A DNA stretch of 64,000 nt. Source: Streptomyces sp. LHD-70. Its GTDB lineage: Bacteria; Actinomycetota; Actinomycetes; Streptomycetales; Streptomycetaceae. Every line of letters begins with the position of its first letter. Position 1 is the first letter of the stretch. Under the pieces are notes generated by a model that was not told where the DNA came from, did not search any database, and was given only the letters and a program-made list of their open reading frames with translations. Where the stretch lies: positions 62,001 through 126,000 of the forward strand of contig NZ_JAVIFW010000015.1 in assembly GCF_031157275.1 (NCBI RefSeq). The letters are read 5' to 3'. Position numbers and translations under genes: made by a program. Of the stretch, positions 8,318-16,441 are shown one piece after another.

Positions 8318-9472
8318 ATGACGTCCACGCCGTACCTGCTGTCACCTATGTACGACGAGTTCCGCGCGGCGGCCCGCACCGTCGCCGAGAAGGAGCTCGG
8401 GCCGCGGGCGGCGGAGGTCGACGAGCGGGGCGGATTCCCGCACGACAACTACGCGACACTCGTGGCCGCCGGGCTGCACGCGCCCGGCATTCCCGAGGAG
8501 TACGGCGGCGACGGGGTGGACGCCATCGCCTCCGCGATCGCGATCGAGGAGGTCGCCCGCGTGTGCGCCTCGTCGTCCACGGTCCAGACCTCCAACAAGC
8601 TCGGCGTCGTGCCACTACTGCTCGCGGGAACGGAGGAGCAGCAGCAGCGATATCTGCCCGAAGTCGCCGCGGGCGAGGCGCTGTTGGCGTACGCGATCAG
8701 CGAGCGTGAGGCGGGCAGCGACGTCGCCGCGATGCGCTGCAGGGCGGTGGCCGACGGCGACGACTGGGTGCTCGACGGTGTCAAGACCTGGATCACCTCG
8801 GCCGGTGTCGCCAAGTATCTGATCGTCTTCGCGGTCACCGACCCCGAGGAGGGGTCCCGCGGGATCTCGGCGTTCGTCGTGCACGCCGACGACGCCGGCA
8901 TCTCCTACGGCGAGCCCGAGCGCAAGATGGGCCTGAAGGGCTCGGTCACGCGCGAGGTGTACTTCGACCGCTGCCGGATTCCGGGCGACCGCCTCCTCGG
9001 CGATCGGGGCAAGGGGCTGAGGCTCGCCCTGGGCACCCTCGACCACACACGGGTGTCGGTCGGCGCACAGGCCCTGGGTATCGCGCAGGGAGCCCTCGAC
9101 GTCGCGGTCGACTACGTGCGGGAGCGGCGGCAGTTCGGCCAGGCCGTCGCCGACTTCCAGGGCGTCCAGTTCATGCTCGCCGACATGGCGACGAAGGTGG
9201 AGTCGGCCCGGCAGATGGTCTACGCGGCGGGGGCCCGCAGCCACGCGCGCTCGTCCGACCTGACGTACTTCGGGGCCGCCGCCAAGTGCCTCGCCTCCGA
9301 CGTCGCCATGGCTGTGACCACCGACGCGGTGCAACTGCTCGGCGGTTACGGCTACACCAAGGACTTCCCCGTCGAGCGCATGATGCGCGACGCGAAGATC
9401 ACGCAGATCTACGAGGGCACCAACCAAATCCAGCGGATCGTGATGGCCCGTCAACTGTTGCGCACCCGGTGA
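8318..9472 (+). CDS. Acyl-CoA dehydrogenase (copy 1)
   Basis: The 384-residue FAD flavoprotein has the classic acyl-CoA dehydrogenase layout: an all-alpha N-terminal domain, a beta domain with YAISEREAGSDVAAM and DWVLDGVKTWITSAG (FAD/substrate contacts), and a C-terminal domain with YVRERRQFGQ, LLGGYGYTKDFPVERMMRDA and QIYEGTNQIQRIVMAR. The Glu of YEGTNQ is at the position of the catalytic base of short/medium-chain enzymes. It starts at ATG 8318 after AAGGAG. Electrons would pass to the ETF encoded immediately downstream. It is clearly paralogous to the gene at 17348. Confidence 0.93.
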   Translation: MTSTPYLLSPMYDEFRAAARTVAEKELGPRAAEVDERGGFPHDNYATLVAAGLHAPGIPEEYGGDGVDAIASAIAIEEVARVCASSSTVQTSNKLGVVPLLLAGTEEQQQRYLPEVAAGEALLAYAISEREAGSDVAAMRCRAVADGDDWVLDGVKTWITSAGVAKYLIVFAVTDPEEGSRGISAFVVHADDAGISYGEPERKMGLKGSVTREVYFDRCRIPGDRLLGDRGKGLRLALGTLDHTRVSVGAQALGIAQGALDVAVDYVRERRQFGQAVADFQGVQFMLADMATKVESARQMVYAAGARSHARSSDLTYFGAAAKCLASDVAMAVTTDAVQLLGGYGYTKDFPVERMMRDAKITQIYEGTNQIQRIVMARQLLRTR

Positions 9473-9523
9473 GCGAGGCACGGGGCGCTGCGCAAACGGA
9501 ACCGTCAACTCTGAGAGAAGGTC

Positions 9524-10321
9524 ATGATTTTGAGGATCGTTGTCTGTGTGAAGTACGTGCCCGACGCCACCGGCGGCCGGCACTTCACCGATGACCTGAC
9601 CGTCGACCGCGACGATGTCGACGGCCTGCTGTCGGAGCTCGACGAGTACGCGGTCGAGCAGGCCCTGCAGATTGCGGAGGAGTGTCAACGGGCCGGTGCC
9701 GACGCGGAGATCACCGTCCTGACGGTGGGCCCGGAGGACGCCAAGGACGCGCTGCGCAAGGCGCTGTCCATGGGCGCCGACAAGGCTGTGCACGTCGAGG
9801 ACGACGACCTGCACGGCACCGACGTCATGGGTACGTCCCTGGTGCTCGCCAAGGCCATCGAGAAGACCGGGTACGACCTGGTCATCGCCGGTATGGCGTC
9901 CACCGACGGCACCATGGGTGTGCTGCCGGCGATCCTCGCGGAGCGCCTCGGTGTCCCGCAGGTCACGCTGCTGTCCGAGGTCTCGGTCGAGGACGGCACC
10001 GTCAAGGGCCGTCGTGACGGTGACACCGCGTCCGAGCAGCTGGAGGCGTCGCTTCCGGCCGTCGTGTCGGTGACGGACCAGTCGGGCGAGGCCCGCTACC
10101 CGTCGTTCAAGGGCATCATGGCCGCCAAGAAGAAGCCGGTGGAGTCCCTGGACCTGGACGACCTGGACATCGAGGCCGAGGAAGTCGGTCTGGAGGGTGC
10201 CTGGACCAAGGTCGACGAGGCGGCTGAGCGTCCGGCCCGTACCGCAGGCACGATCGTCAAGGACGAGGACGAGGGCGGCAAGCAACTGGCCGCCTTTCTC
10301 GCGGAGCGCAAATTCGTGTGA
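9524..10321 (+). CDS. etfB: Electron transfer flavoprotein beta subunit (copy 1)
   Basis: The 265-residue protein begins ILRIVVCVKYVPDATGGRHF and contains DEYAVEQALQ, VGPEDAKDALRKALSMGADK, the GMASTDGTMGVLPAILAERL segment and the AMP-loop-type region SGEARYPSFKGIMAAKKKPV. It forms a heterodimer with EtfA and carries electrons from acyl-CoA dehydrogenase to the quinone pool. It follows the dehydrogenase by 51 bases and precedes etfA by 93. It differs from copy 2 by an insertion in EECQRAGADAE and by its C terminus (AERKFV instead of AGQKFI). Confidence 0.93.
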   Translation: MILRIVVCVKYVPDATGGRHFTDDLTVDRDDVDGLLSELDEYAVEQALQIAEECQRAGADAEITVLTVGPEDAKDALRKALSMGADKAVHVEDDDLHGTDVMGTSLVLAKAIEKTGYDLVIAGMASTDGTMGVLPAILAERLGVPQVTLLSEVSVEDGTVKGRRDGDTASEQLEASLPAVVSVTDQSGEARYPSFKGIMAAKKKPVESLDLDDLDIEAEEVGLEGAWTKVDEAAERPARTAGTIVKDEDEGGKQLAAFLAERKFV

Positions 10322-10327
10322 CGCAGC

Positions 10328-10351
10328 CTCGCGGGCCAGAAGTTCATCTGA
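10328..10351 (+). pseudogene. Leftover etfB 3' end just downstream of etfB copy 1
   Basis: Directly after the etfB stop, the bases at 10328-10351 translate as LAGQKFI plus stop, the exact C terminus of the second etfB (which ends at 19350), although the host gene ends AERKFV. This looks like a tail left behind by recombination or gene conversion between etfB copies. Confidence 0.65.
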
Positions 10352-10414
10352 GCCCCGCAGAGCCCGGTCAAGCCCCTCACCGTTTTCTTCGCAACGCAGG
10401 AGAGAAGAAGTCCC

Positions 10415-11377
10415 ATGGCTGAAGTTCTGGTCTACGTCGACCACGTGGACGGTGCCGTCCGCAAGCCCACCCTTGAACTGCTGACGCTGGCCCGCCGCCT
10501 GGGCGAGCCCGTCGCCGTCGCCCTCGGCAACGGCGCCGCCGACACCGCCGCCGCGCTCGCCGAGCACGGCGCGGTCAAGGTCCTCACCAGCGACGCCGCC
10601 GAGTTCGCCGACTACCTCGTCGTGCCGAAGGTGGACGCACTGCAGGCCGCGTACGAGGCCGTCCAGCCCGCCGCCGTACTGGTGCCCTCGTCCGCCGAGG
10701 CCAAGGAGATCGCCGCGCGTCTGGCGGTCCGTATCAAGTCCGGCATCATCACCGACGCCGTCGACCTGGAGGCGGGTGACGAGGGCCCGGTCGCGACGCA
10801 GTCCGCGTTCGCCGCGTCCTTCACCACCAAGTCCCGCATCACGCAGGGCACTCCGGTCATCACGGTCAAGCCGAACTCGGCCGCCGTGGAGGCCGCTCCG
10901 GCCGCCGGTGCGGTCGAGGCCCTGGCCGTCACGTTCTCGGACGCCGCCTCGGGTACGAAGGTGATCGCGCGCACGCCGCGTGAGTCGACCGGCCGTCCGG
11001 AGCTGACCGAGGCCGCGATCGTGGTCTCCGGTGGCCGTGGCGTCAACGGCGCGGAGAACTTCGCGATCATCGAGGCCCTCGCCGACTCGCTCGGTGCGGC
11101 CGTCGGCGCCTCGCGTGCCGCGGTGGACGCGGGCTGGTACCCGCACTCGAACCAGGTGGGTCAGACCGGCAAGTCGGTCTCGCCGCAGCTGTACATCGCG
11201 TCCGGCATCTCGGGTGCGATCCAGCACCGTGCCGGTATGCAGACCTCGAAGACGATCGTGGCGATCAACAAGGACGCCGAGGCCCCGATCTTCGACCTGG
11301 TCGACTACGGCGTCGTGGGTGACCTCTTCGAGGTCGTCCCGCAGCTCACCGAAGAGGCCAACTCCCGCAAGGGCTGA
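10415..11377 (+). CDS. etfA: Electron transfer flavoprotein alpha subunit (copy 1)
   Basis: The 320-residue protein has an N-terminal ETF domain (MAEVLVYVDHVDGAVRKPT) and the C-terminal FAD domain with VVSGGRGVNGAENF, GASRAAVDAGWYPHSNQVGQ, GKSVSPQLYIASGISGAIQH, GMQTSKTIVAINKDAEAPIF and the DYGVVGDLFEVVPQL end, which is the ETF-alpha signature. The ribosome site GGAGAG lies before the ATG. Third and last gene of the dehydrogenase-etfB-etfA operon. By eye it is roughly nine-tenths identical to the copy at 19412. Confidence 0.94.
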   Translation: MAEVLVYVDHVDGAVRKPTLELLTLARRLGEPVAVALGNGAADTAAALAEHGAVKVLTSDAAEFADYLVVPKVDALQAAYEAVQPAAVLVPSSAEAKEIAARLAVRIKSGIITDAVDLEAGDEGPVATQSAFAASFTTKSRITQGTPVITVKPNSAAVEAAPAAGAVEALAVTFSDAASGTKVIARTPRESTGRPELTEAAIVVSGGRGVNGAENFAIIEALADSLGAAVGASRAAVDAGWYPHSNQVGQTGKSVSPQLYIASGISGAIQHRAGMQTSKTIVAINKDAEAPIFDLVDYGVVGDLFEVVPQLTEEANSRKG

Positions 11378-11956
11378 GCTGGCCTCGAAGGAGGCGCTGG
11401 TGCCGGCCGGGACGTGGAGGTCGGTGCCCGTCGACAGTGAGGGTCAACTCGCCGACCGCGATGTCGAGGATGTCGACCGTGCTCACGGGATGGGATCGGA
11501 GGTGCTGCTGAGGCCGCGTGCATCGCCAGGCTAGTGACGCGCCGGACACCGGCGCTCACGGTGGTCATGCTCTCGCAGTCGATCGTCGCGGTCACGCTCG
11601 GCCTGATCGTCGTCGCCACCGGGAATGGAGTGCGGTGGGCCCGGTGCTGTAGTTCGCCGTCGCCGCCGGATCGGTGGGGGCGGGTGCCCTGATCGCTTTT
11701 TGTCGGGAGCGTTCCCGTGGGCCTCGCTTTCGGCTCTCGCCTGAGTCGGGCTGGCCGACGTCGCGGTTACTGTAAATGACCCGACTTCCGAGTCGGTTCG
11801 CATACCGCTGCGGGCACAACGGGCTAGCCACCCCAAGGCGCAGAGGGCATCAACCGCGCTCGCACCTCGTCCCGAGGGGCCGTCTTGCGTTTCCGGGACC
11901 CGGACGAGGTCGTTAGGCGTCGTGTGACGAGACAGCGTGGCCGGATTGGCACTCCC
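11378..11956. other. Non-coding stretch after etfA copy 1
   Basis: No convincing gene is seen in these ~580 bases. A short rightward stretch from about 11532 (TPALTVVMLSQSIVAVTLG in translation) looks like a membrane-segment scrap of a lost transporter. A small hairpin (CCGACT-TCCG-AGTCGG) lies near 11781-11796. Confidence 0.35.
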
Positions 11957-12160
11957 ATGACCGTCTTCAACGTGCCCCGGCAGTCGCCTGATCTGCGACG
12001 CCAGGGCTACTGCCCCACCTGTCAGGCACTGCAGGGCGAGCGCTGCTTCGGCCGGGTCTCTAACGGCGTTCACAGCAAGCGGCTGGAGAGGAACGGCCTC
12101 GCCGTCACCTCGCTGCCGCCGATGCCCGGTGCTCGCCGACGGCGGCGCCGCCAGTCATGA
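11957..12160 (+). CDS. Small zinc-finger-like protein (CPTC motif)
   Basis: Reading from ATG 11957 gives 67 residues with CPTCQALQGERC and a following HSKRLERNGL, a C-x2-C-x7-C plus His arrangement like the short zinc-finger proteins found in actinophage and mobile DNA. The frame extends upstream to 11885 but the internal ATG gives the conserved-looking part. The stop overlaps the next start by four bases (ATGA at 12157-12160). The tail is Arg-rich (RRRRRRQS). Function unknown; nucleic-acid binding is inference. Confidence 0.5.
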   Translation: MTVFNVPRQSPDLRRQGYCPTCQALQGERCFGRVSNGVHSKRLERNGLAVTSLPPMPGARRRRRRQS

Positions 12161-12387
12161 GACCGCCCGCCTCACCCGGCGTCGCAACTGGCATTCACGA
12201 CGCGCTGGGATGCCCCACGTGTCACACCCTGGTCGACGCCTATCAGGTCCTGGCCAGCAAGTTCCCCGGCAGCATCGCCGCGACGAACGCGATGCTGGTC
12301 GAGCAGTCTGGCTCAGCCGCCGCACTCTGCAGAATCACCGGCCGTCTCTCGTACACCGCGGCGTTCTCGCCGCGGGCGTCGGGCTGA
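12157..12387 (+). CDS. Hypothetical small protein with CPTC motif
   Basis: A 76-residue frame starts at ATG 12157, overlapping the preceding stop by four bases, which supports coupled translation. It contains GCPTCHTLVDAYQVLASKF near residues 18-36 and a single later Cys. No family is recognised. Its place between two other Cys-motif genes suggests a small cassette expressed together. Confidence 0.45.
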   Translation: MRPPASPGVATGIHDALGCPTCHTLVDAYQVLASKFPGSIAATNAMLVEQSGSAAALCRITGRLSYTAAFSPRASG

Positions 12388-12392
12388 CGGGG

Positions 12393-13073
12393 GTGCCGCT
12401 CGCGCCCCCACCTGCCCCGGCCGGGCCGTTCCCGTCGTCGCGCGCGTGGCTGGCCGGCCTTACGGTCACCTGCCGCAGCTGCCACCGCATCCTGCAGGAG
12501 CTGGTGGAACTCGCCCACGGCGGCTGGAAAGTCCAGATCGGCATCCACGACCTGGCCGGCCGGCTGCACGTGGACGAGTCGACCGTGCGGGCTCACCTCC
12601 GGGGCGGACGCTCCACCCGGAGACAGCACAGCCTCAAGGCACAGAGGCTGGTCAAATTCGAGGCCGCCGGCCACACCGTGAGCCACGCGGTTCAGAAGAA
12701 GCGGGTGCGCGGCCCGGACATCTACACGCTCGCACCGGGCGAGAGCCACTCGACGGTCCCGGTCGGCCGGGAAGCCGCTTTGAGCGCGACGGAGCGGCAG
12801 CACCCCGCAGACGACCATGGGTTCGAGGGGGAACTGTCTGCGGAAAAGGCCGAGTTCAAGCAGGTCCAGCCCGCGAGTGACGACGAGTTCGTGGAGGGCT
12901 TGGTCGCGCGGCTGGCAGGCAGAACCACCTGGTTCCGTGACGATCACCCGCAGGCGCGGTGGTTCGTACACGTGGTGGCCGACCTCATCCGTGGCGGGTG
13001 GCCGGAGGAGATCCTGATGGAGCGGCTGTGCCTCGTACCCGTCGCACCTGCTCGGCCGGCCATGCAGCGCTGA
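12393..13073 (+). CDS. Helix-turn-helix protein with N-terminal CxxC pair
   Basis: From GTG 12393, five bases after the preceding stop, 226 residues follow. TCRSCHRILQELVELAHGGW near residues 28-47 carries a CxxC pair, and HDLAGRLHVDESTVRAHLRG near 53-72 reads as a helix-turn-helix. The middle is basic and polar. The C terminus (WFVHVVADLIRGGWPEEIL) is helical. The layout resembles plasmid/ICE-type HTH replication or regulatory proteins, but no family is certain. The start choice is based on spacing only. Confidence 0.5.
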   Translation: MPLAPPPAPAGPFPSSRAWLAGLTVTCRSCHRILQELVELAHGGWKVQIGIHDLAGRLHVDESTVRAHLRGGRSTRRQHSLKAQRLVKFEAAGHTVSHAVQKKRVRGPDIYTLAPGESHSTVPVGREAALSATERQHPADDHGFEGELSAEKAEFKQVQPASDDEFVEGLVARLAGRTTWFRDDHPQARWFVHVVADLIRGGWPEEILMERLCLVPVAPARPAMQR

Positions 13074-13850
13074 TTCCTCTCAGTGCCGAGCACCGACCGG
13101 GAAGCCGTTTTCGGAGCGATCGCAAGCTCGTCGAGTGTGGCACCGAAGGCGATGGTGGGAGGGCGTAACCCTCCCCGCACGGCGGCCGTTCGCCCGTCAT
13201 AGGCCGAGTTGCCGCGTACGAGCATCAGCCGAGTCTGTTCACTTCCCACGTTCACCTGCAGGACCGTAGCCGCCGCCACTGACAATTCGACGCGGAGACC
13301 GGTGCCTATGTGATCGCGGACCGCGCGCAAGTCGCTCAGGCCTTCGAGTTCCGAAGATACGTCCCGGCTGAAATGCCGAGGCGGCCGCCAGCGCCGCCCT
13401 GCGAAGCAGATCTTCGAGGCCAACGCCGAGCCCCCCGTCGCCTGAACCAACCACACCCGTACGGAAGTTGGGAAAGACGCGTTGTTTGAAGACGAGATCT
13501 GGCCAGTCGCGGCACGGGATGCATTCACTCTGGGCCAGATTGCCGGTGCGGAGACGGGCGAGAGACCGCCCCCCGGGGGCTCCGCGGGCACTCCCCCGGA
13601 GCCCTCAAGTCCCGCCCCTGTTCGGGACGGCCCTTTGCTGTACCGGTGTGCCCTCTGGCCCGCTTCCGGGCGGCATTGTCAGACCCTCCCCTACTGTGCT
13701 GTCTCGCCCGTTTGGCGGGCCGAACTCCCGTCTTTTCATGGGCTTTTGTGAATTGCGGCGCAAGCCTCTACGGTAACTCCCGGTTTGCGTGTAAACGCCC
13801 AACTACCTCTGAAAATAGAGGGTTGGCCCCGTTAGGAGAGGTGGTCTGGC
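13074..13850. other. Intergenic stretch with hairpin and Cse1-fragment promoter region
   Basis: These ~780 bases hold no gene that can be supported, although a leftward stretch near 13180-13400 has a coding-like composition (LSDLRAVRDHIGTGLRVEL) without a recognisable family. A GC-rich hairpin with arms 13577-13584 (GGGCTCCG) and 13597-13604 may terminate the upstream cassette. The last ~110 bases are less GC-rich and include CCTCT-GAAAAT-AGAGG at about 13806-13821, just before the ribosome site of the next gene. Confidence 0.4.
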
Positions 13851-14468
13851 GTGCCCGAATCGGAGGATGCCCTCTTCCCGAAAGTAAGAGTGCGGGTCCG
13901 GCAGGACGCCGACCCGGTTGATCTTGAGGACGTCCTCGCCGGCGCAGCGCCGGGTGAGTGCAGGGCCGTGACGCTCCCGGAACTCCTCGCGGCTCTGCAT
14001 CTCCTGGATGCCTACATCCCGGTGAACTCGGGCGCCGAGGCGATGATCCGCCGCCTGGTGGCCGCACTGGCCGCGCGTATCGGCGGCCTGGACCACGGGG
14101 CCGACGAGGAATGGGAGGACGCACTCGACGAGCTTCTCAAGGCCGGCCGCCTCAACAAAGCAGCCGTGGACGCCTACTTCACCACGCAGGTCTTCGACCT
14201 CGCGCACCCCACGCGTCCGTTGCTTCAGCACCCGGACCTCGCCGCCGAATGCTCGAAGTCGGCTAGCCCGGCTAAGCTGCACTTCGACCGGTCCTCGGGC
14301 AACAACGCCGCCTGGTGGGACCACACCCCCGAGACCCAGCCCCTGGACCCGCTCACCGCTCTGGAAGGCATCCTGCTGTGGCGCGGCTACGGACCCTGCG
14401 GACTCGGGGGGCAGCGCACGCACCGCGTCCACCGCACAACCGTCCTCGGTGGACTCATCAACCAGTAG
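13851..14468 (+). CDS. casA: Orphan N-terminal fragment of type I-E CRISPR Cascade subunit Cse1/CasA
   Basis: A GTG at 13851 with AGGAGAGG at 13834-13841 opens a 205-residue frame. VTLPELLAALHLLDAY, then VDAYFTTQVFDLAHPTRPLL and SSGNNAAWWDHTPETQPLDP are the landmarks of the Cse1 N-terminal domain (FDLxHPxRPxxQ followed by a GNN loop). Cse1 is normally about 500 residues and recognises the PAM in the type I-E Cascade; the last ~300 residues are absent. The ending (GLGGQRTHR then a short tail) suggests a frameshift or deletion. No cas3, cse2, cas7, cas5, cas6 or repeat array is seen nearby. It is a remnant or a stand-alone derivative. Confidence 0.62.
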   Translation: MPESEDALFPKVRVRVRQDADPVDLEDVLAGAAPGECRAVTLPELLAALHLLDAYIPVNSGAEAMIRRLVAALAARIGGLDHGADEEWEDALDELLKAGRLNKAAVDAYFTTQVFDLAHPTRPLLQHPDLAAECSKSASPAKLHFDRSSGNNAAWWDHTPETQPLDPLTALEGILLWRGYGPCGLGGQRTHRVHRTTVLGGLINQ

Positions 14469-14626
14469 CAGATCGCCAGTTGACACCACCATGAACCCGC
14501 AGATCAGCGGCCAAATCCTATATTTGAGCCCCACACGCTCCGGGCGGGCCGAGAGGACGATGCGCACGGGGTCCGTCTCCCAGTTCTCGAGAGTCGGGCG
14601 GTGACGGCGGAGGGCGGAGGGCTGGA

Positions 14627-14701
14627 GCCGCGCCCCGGCCCGGGCAGTCAGGGCACAGCATCGCCAGTCGTCACAGCGATGCGTTCGGGCCGGGGCGCGG
14701 C
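14627..14701. repeat. Long inverted repeat, 16-bp perfect arms
   Basis: GCCGCGCCCCGGCCCG at 14627-14642 is exactly complementary to 14686-14701, with a 43-base spacer. The arms extend imperfectly outward (GAG/CTC with a 3-base slip). It lies downstream of the Cse1 fragment and could be a strong terminator or the ends of a lost small mobile element. Confidence 0.6.
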
Positions 14702-14872
14702 GGCTCGGGGAACGTGCCCACGTCAGCCGGCACGCTGTCCTCACCGCAAGCAGCGGGCAGCCGCCGGGCGATCAGGGGCCGCATGAATTTTTGGTGCCGC
14801 TCCCGGAGTTCCACTTCATCGCGCTCGCTCTCCGAAGCCGCAGTGCCCCCGCAGCCCCCTGGGCGGAGGGAG

Positions 14873-15735
14873 TCAGTCGTCGTAGGTGTAGAAGCCCCCG
14901 CCGGTCTTGCGGCCGAGCGTGCCCGCGGCGACCATCCGGCGCAGCAGCGGAGGCGGGGCGTACAGCGGCTCCTTGAACTCCTCGTACATCGACTCCGCGA
15001 TGGACTGGGCGGTGTCCAGACCGATCAGGTCGAGCAGGCGCAGGGGTCCCATGGGGTGGGCGCAGCCGAGGACCATGCCGTTGTCGATGTCCTCGGCGGA
15101 GGCGAGGCCGGACTCGAGCATCCGGACGGCGGAGATCAGATACGGGACCAGGAGTGCGTTGACGACGAAGCCGGAGCGGTCGCGAGCGCGGATCGCGGTC
15201 TTGCCCAGCCTTGTGGTGACGAACGCGGTGGCACGTTCGACGACGTCGTCCGAGGTGATTTGGGTGGGAATGATCTCGACGAGCTTCTGCACCGGGACCG
15301 GGTTGAAGAAATGCAGGCCGACGACGTGGTCCGGCCGCCTGGTGAGCGCCGCGAGTTCCATGATGGGTATGGACGAGGTGTTGGAGGCGATGATCGCATC
15401 GGGGGAGTCGAGGACCTTGTCCAGGTGGTGAGTGTGGTGGTCTTCACCTCGAGCCGTTCGGCCACGGCCTCGATGACCAGGTGGTGGTCGGCGAAGTCGC
15501 CCAGATCACTGGTGAAGGCGAGGCGTGCCAGGGCGGCGTCCCGGTCACCTTCGGAGAACTTGCCGCTGCGGACACCGCGGTCCAGGGAGGCGGTGAGGCG
15601 GGCCTTGCCGGCTGCGGCGGCCTCGGCGTTGATCTCGCCGACCAGGACGTCGAGGCCCGCGCGGGCGCAGACCTCGGCGATTCCGGAGCCCATCAGGCCG
15701 CAGCCGACGACCCCTACTGTGCTGATTTGACCCAT
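14873..15735 (-). pseudogene. 3-hydroxyacyl-CoA (3-hydroxybutyryl-CoA) dehydrogenase, frameshifted
   Basis: Leftward from ATG 15735 the NAD-binding half reads ISTVGVVGCGLMGSGIAEVC to VIEAVAERLEVKT at about 15440, then shifts to nonsense. The neighbouring frame resumes with LDKVLDSPDAIIASNTSSIP, HVVGLHFFNPVPVQKLVEII and GRKTGGGFYTYDD, ending at 14873. Together they make a normal-length (~287 residue) enzyme interrupted by one single-base shift within the CAC/ACC-rich run at about 15421-15440. The NAD motif GxGxxG, the SNTSS and HFFNPV active-site segments are all present, so decay is recent or the shift is a sequencing error. It is the second gene of the DUF35-type operon. Confidence 0.85.
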
Positions 15736-15789
15736 CGGGGGCAGTCCTTTCTCGTAGACATGACGGCTGGAGCGGTCGGCATCGTCGAC

Positions 15790-16248
15790 TTACCACTCAT
15801 CGCCGCGGGGGAGGTCGCAGGGGCGGAAAACGAGTTCCCGCGGGCCTGGCCCGACATCCACGGCCAGACGCACAAGCGCTCCGACGTGCACGGTTTCCGG
15901 GGGGACAGCGATGACCCGGGAGTGCACCCGGAATCCCTCGCTCATGGCGATGACGGCGAGGGCGCGCGGTCTACCGGCACTCCGGCCGACGACCTTGATG
16001 TGGCGGACGACGCCGGTGCCGCCACTGCGTTCCCAGGCCATGTCGGTGGAGGTGCAGATGGGGCACAGCAGGCGTCGAAAGAGTGCGGTGCGGCACCAGC
16101 GGCAGCGCTGGAAGTACAGCTCGCCGCCCCGCACCCCGTCCAGGGGTACCTGGCCGGGGCGGTCCGAGTCCGTGTGCGGTGCGACGCTCGAAACGCCGTC
16201 CCGTTCAGTGGGCTCATTGTCCGCGGTCTTGGTCGCTGCATGGAACAC
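15790..16248 (-). CDS. DUF35-type Zn-ribbon/OB-fold protein
   Basis: From GTG 16248 (GGGAGA ribosome site seven bases upstream) 152 residues follow. YFQRCRWCRTALFRRLLCPICTS has four cysteines as two CxxC pairs typical of the DUF35 rubredoxin-like zinc ribbon, and the remainder (GVVRHIKVVGR, LAVIAMSEGFRVHSRVIAV, VHVGALVRLAVDVG) forms the OB-fold. Such proteins partner thiolases or acyl-CoA hydratases in CoA-ester pathways. It heads the leftward operon with the hydroxyacyl-CoA dehydrogenase, and a TetR-type operator lies upstream. Confidence 0.75.
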   Translation of the reverse strand: MFHAATKTADNEPTERDGVSSVAPHTDSDRPGQVPLDGVRGGELYFQRCRWCRTALFRRLLCPICTSTDMAWERSGGTGVVRHIKVVGRSAGRPRALAVIAMSEGFRVHSRVIAVPPETVHVGALVRLAVDVGPGPRELVFRPCDLPRGDEW

Positions 16249-16370
16249 GGTGTCATCTCCCTGCACGCAACCGGAGGAATGGGAAGCGTTCCGCGACGGG
16301 AGGCGGTCGCCCACCTCGTCACGGCTGTGGCACGTCGGCACGTCATGGCGTCCGTGACCATCGAGAGATT

Positions 16371-16409
16371 ATGGCACTGAGTTCCACTTGTAAAGGAACT
16401 GAGTTCCCT
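16371..16409. promoter_or_regulatory. Putative TetR operator A (tandem GGNACTGAGTNCC)
   Basis: ATGGCACTGAGTTCC at 16371-16385 and the perfect 13-bp palindrome GGAACTGAGTTCC at 16395-16407 lie between the TetR gene and the DUF35 gene. The same tandem arrangement occurs at 17251-17290. The position is upstream of the DUF35-dehydrogenase operon. Confidence 0.75.
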
Positions 16410-16441
16410 GTGCTGCCACGGGCAGCGAAGGGGCGGTGCGG

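Noticed and set aside
13000..15000. CRISPR array near the Cse1 fragment
   Set aside because: No regularly spaced 28-29-base repeats were found; the only repeat is the 16-bp inverted pair at 14627-14701.
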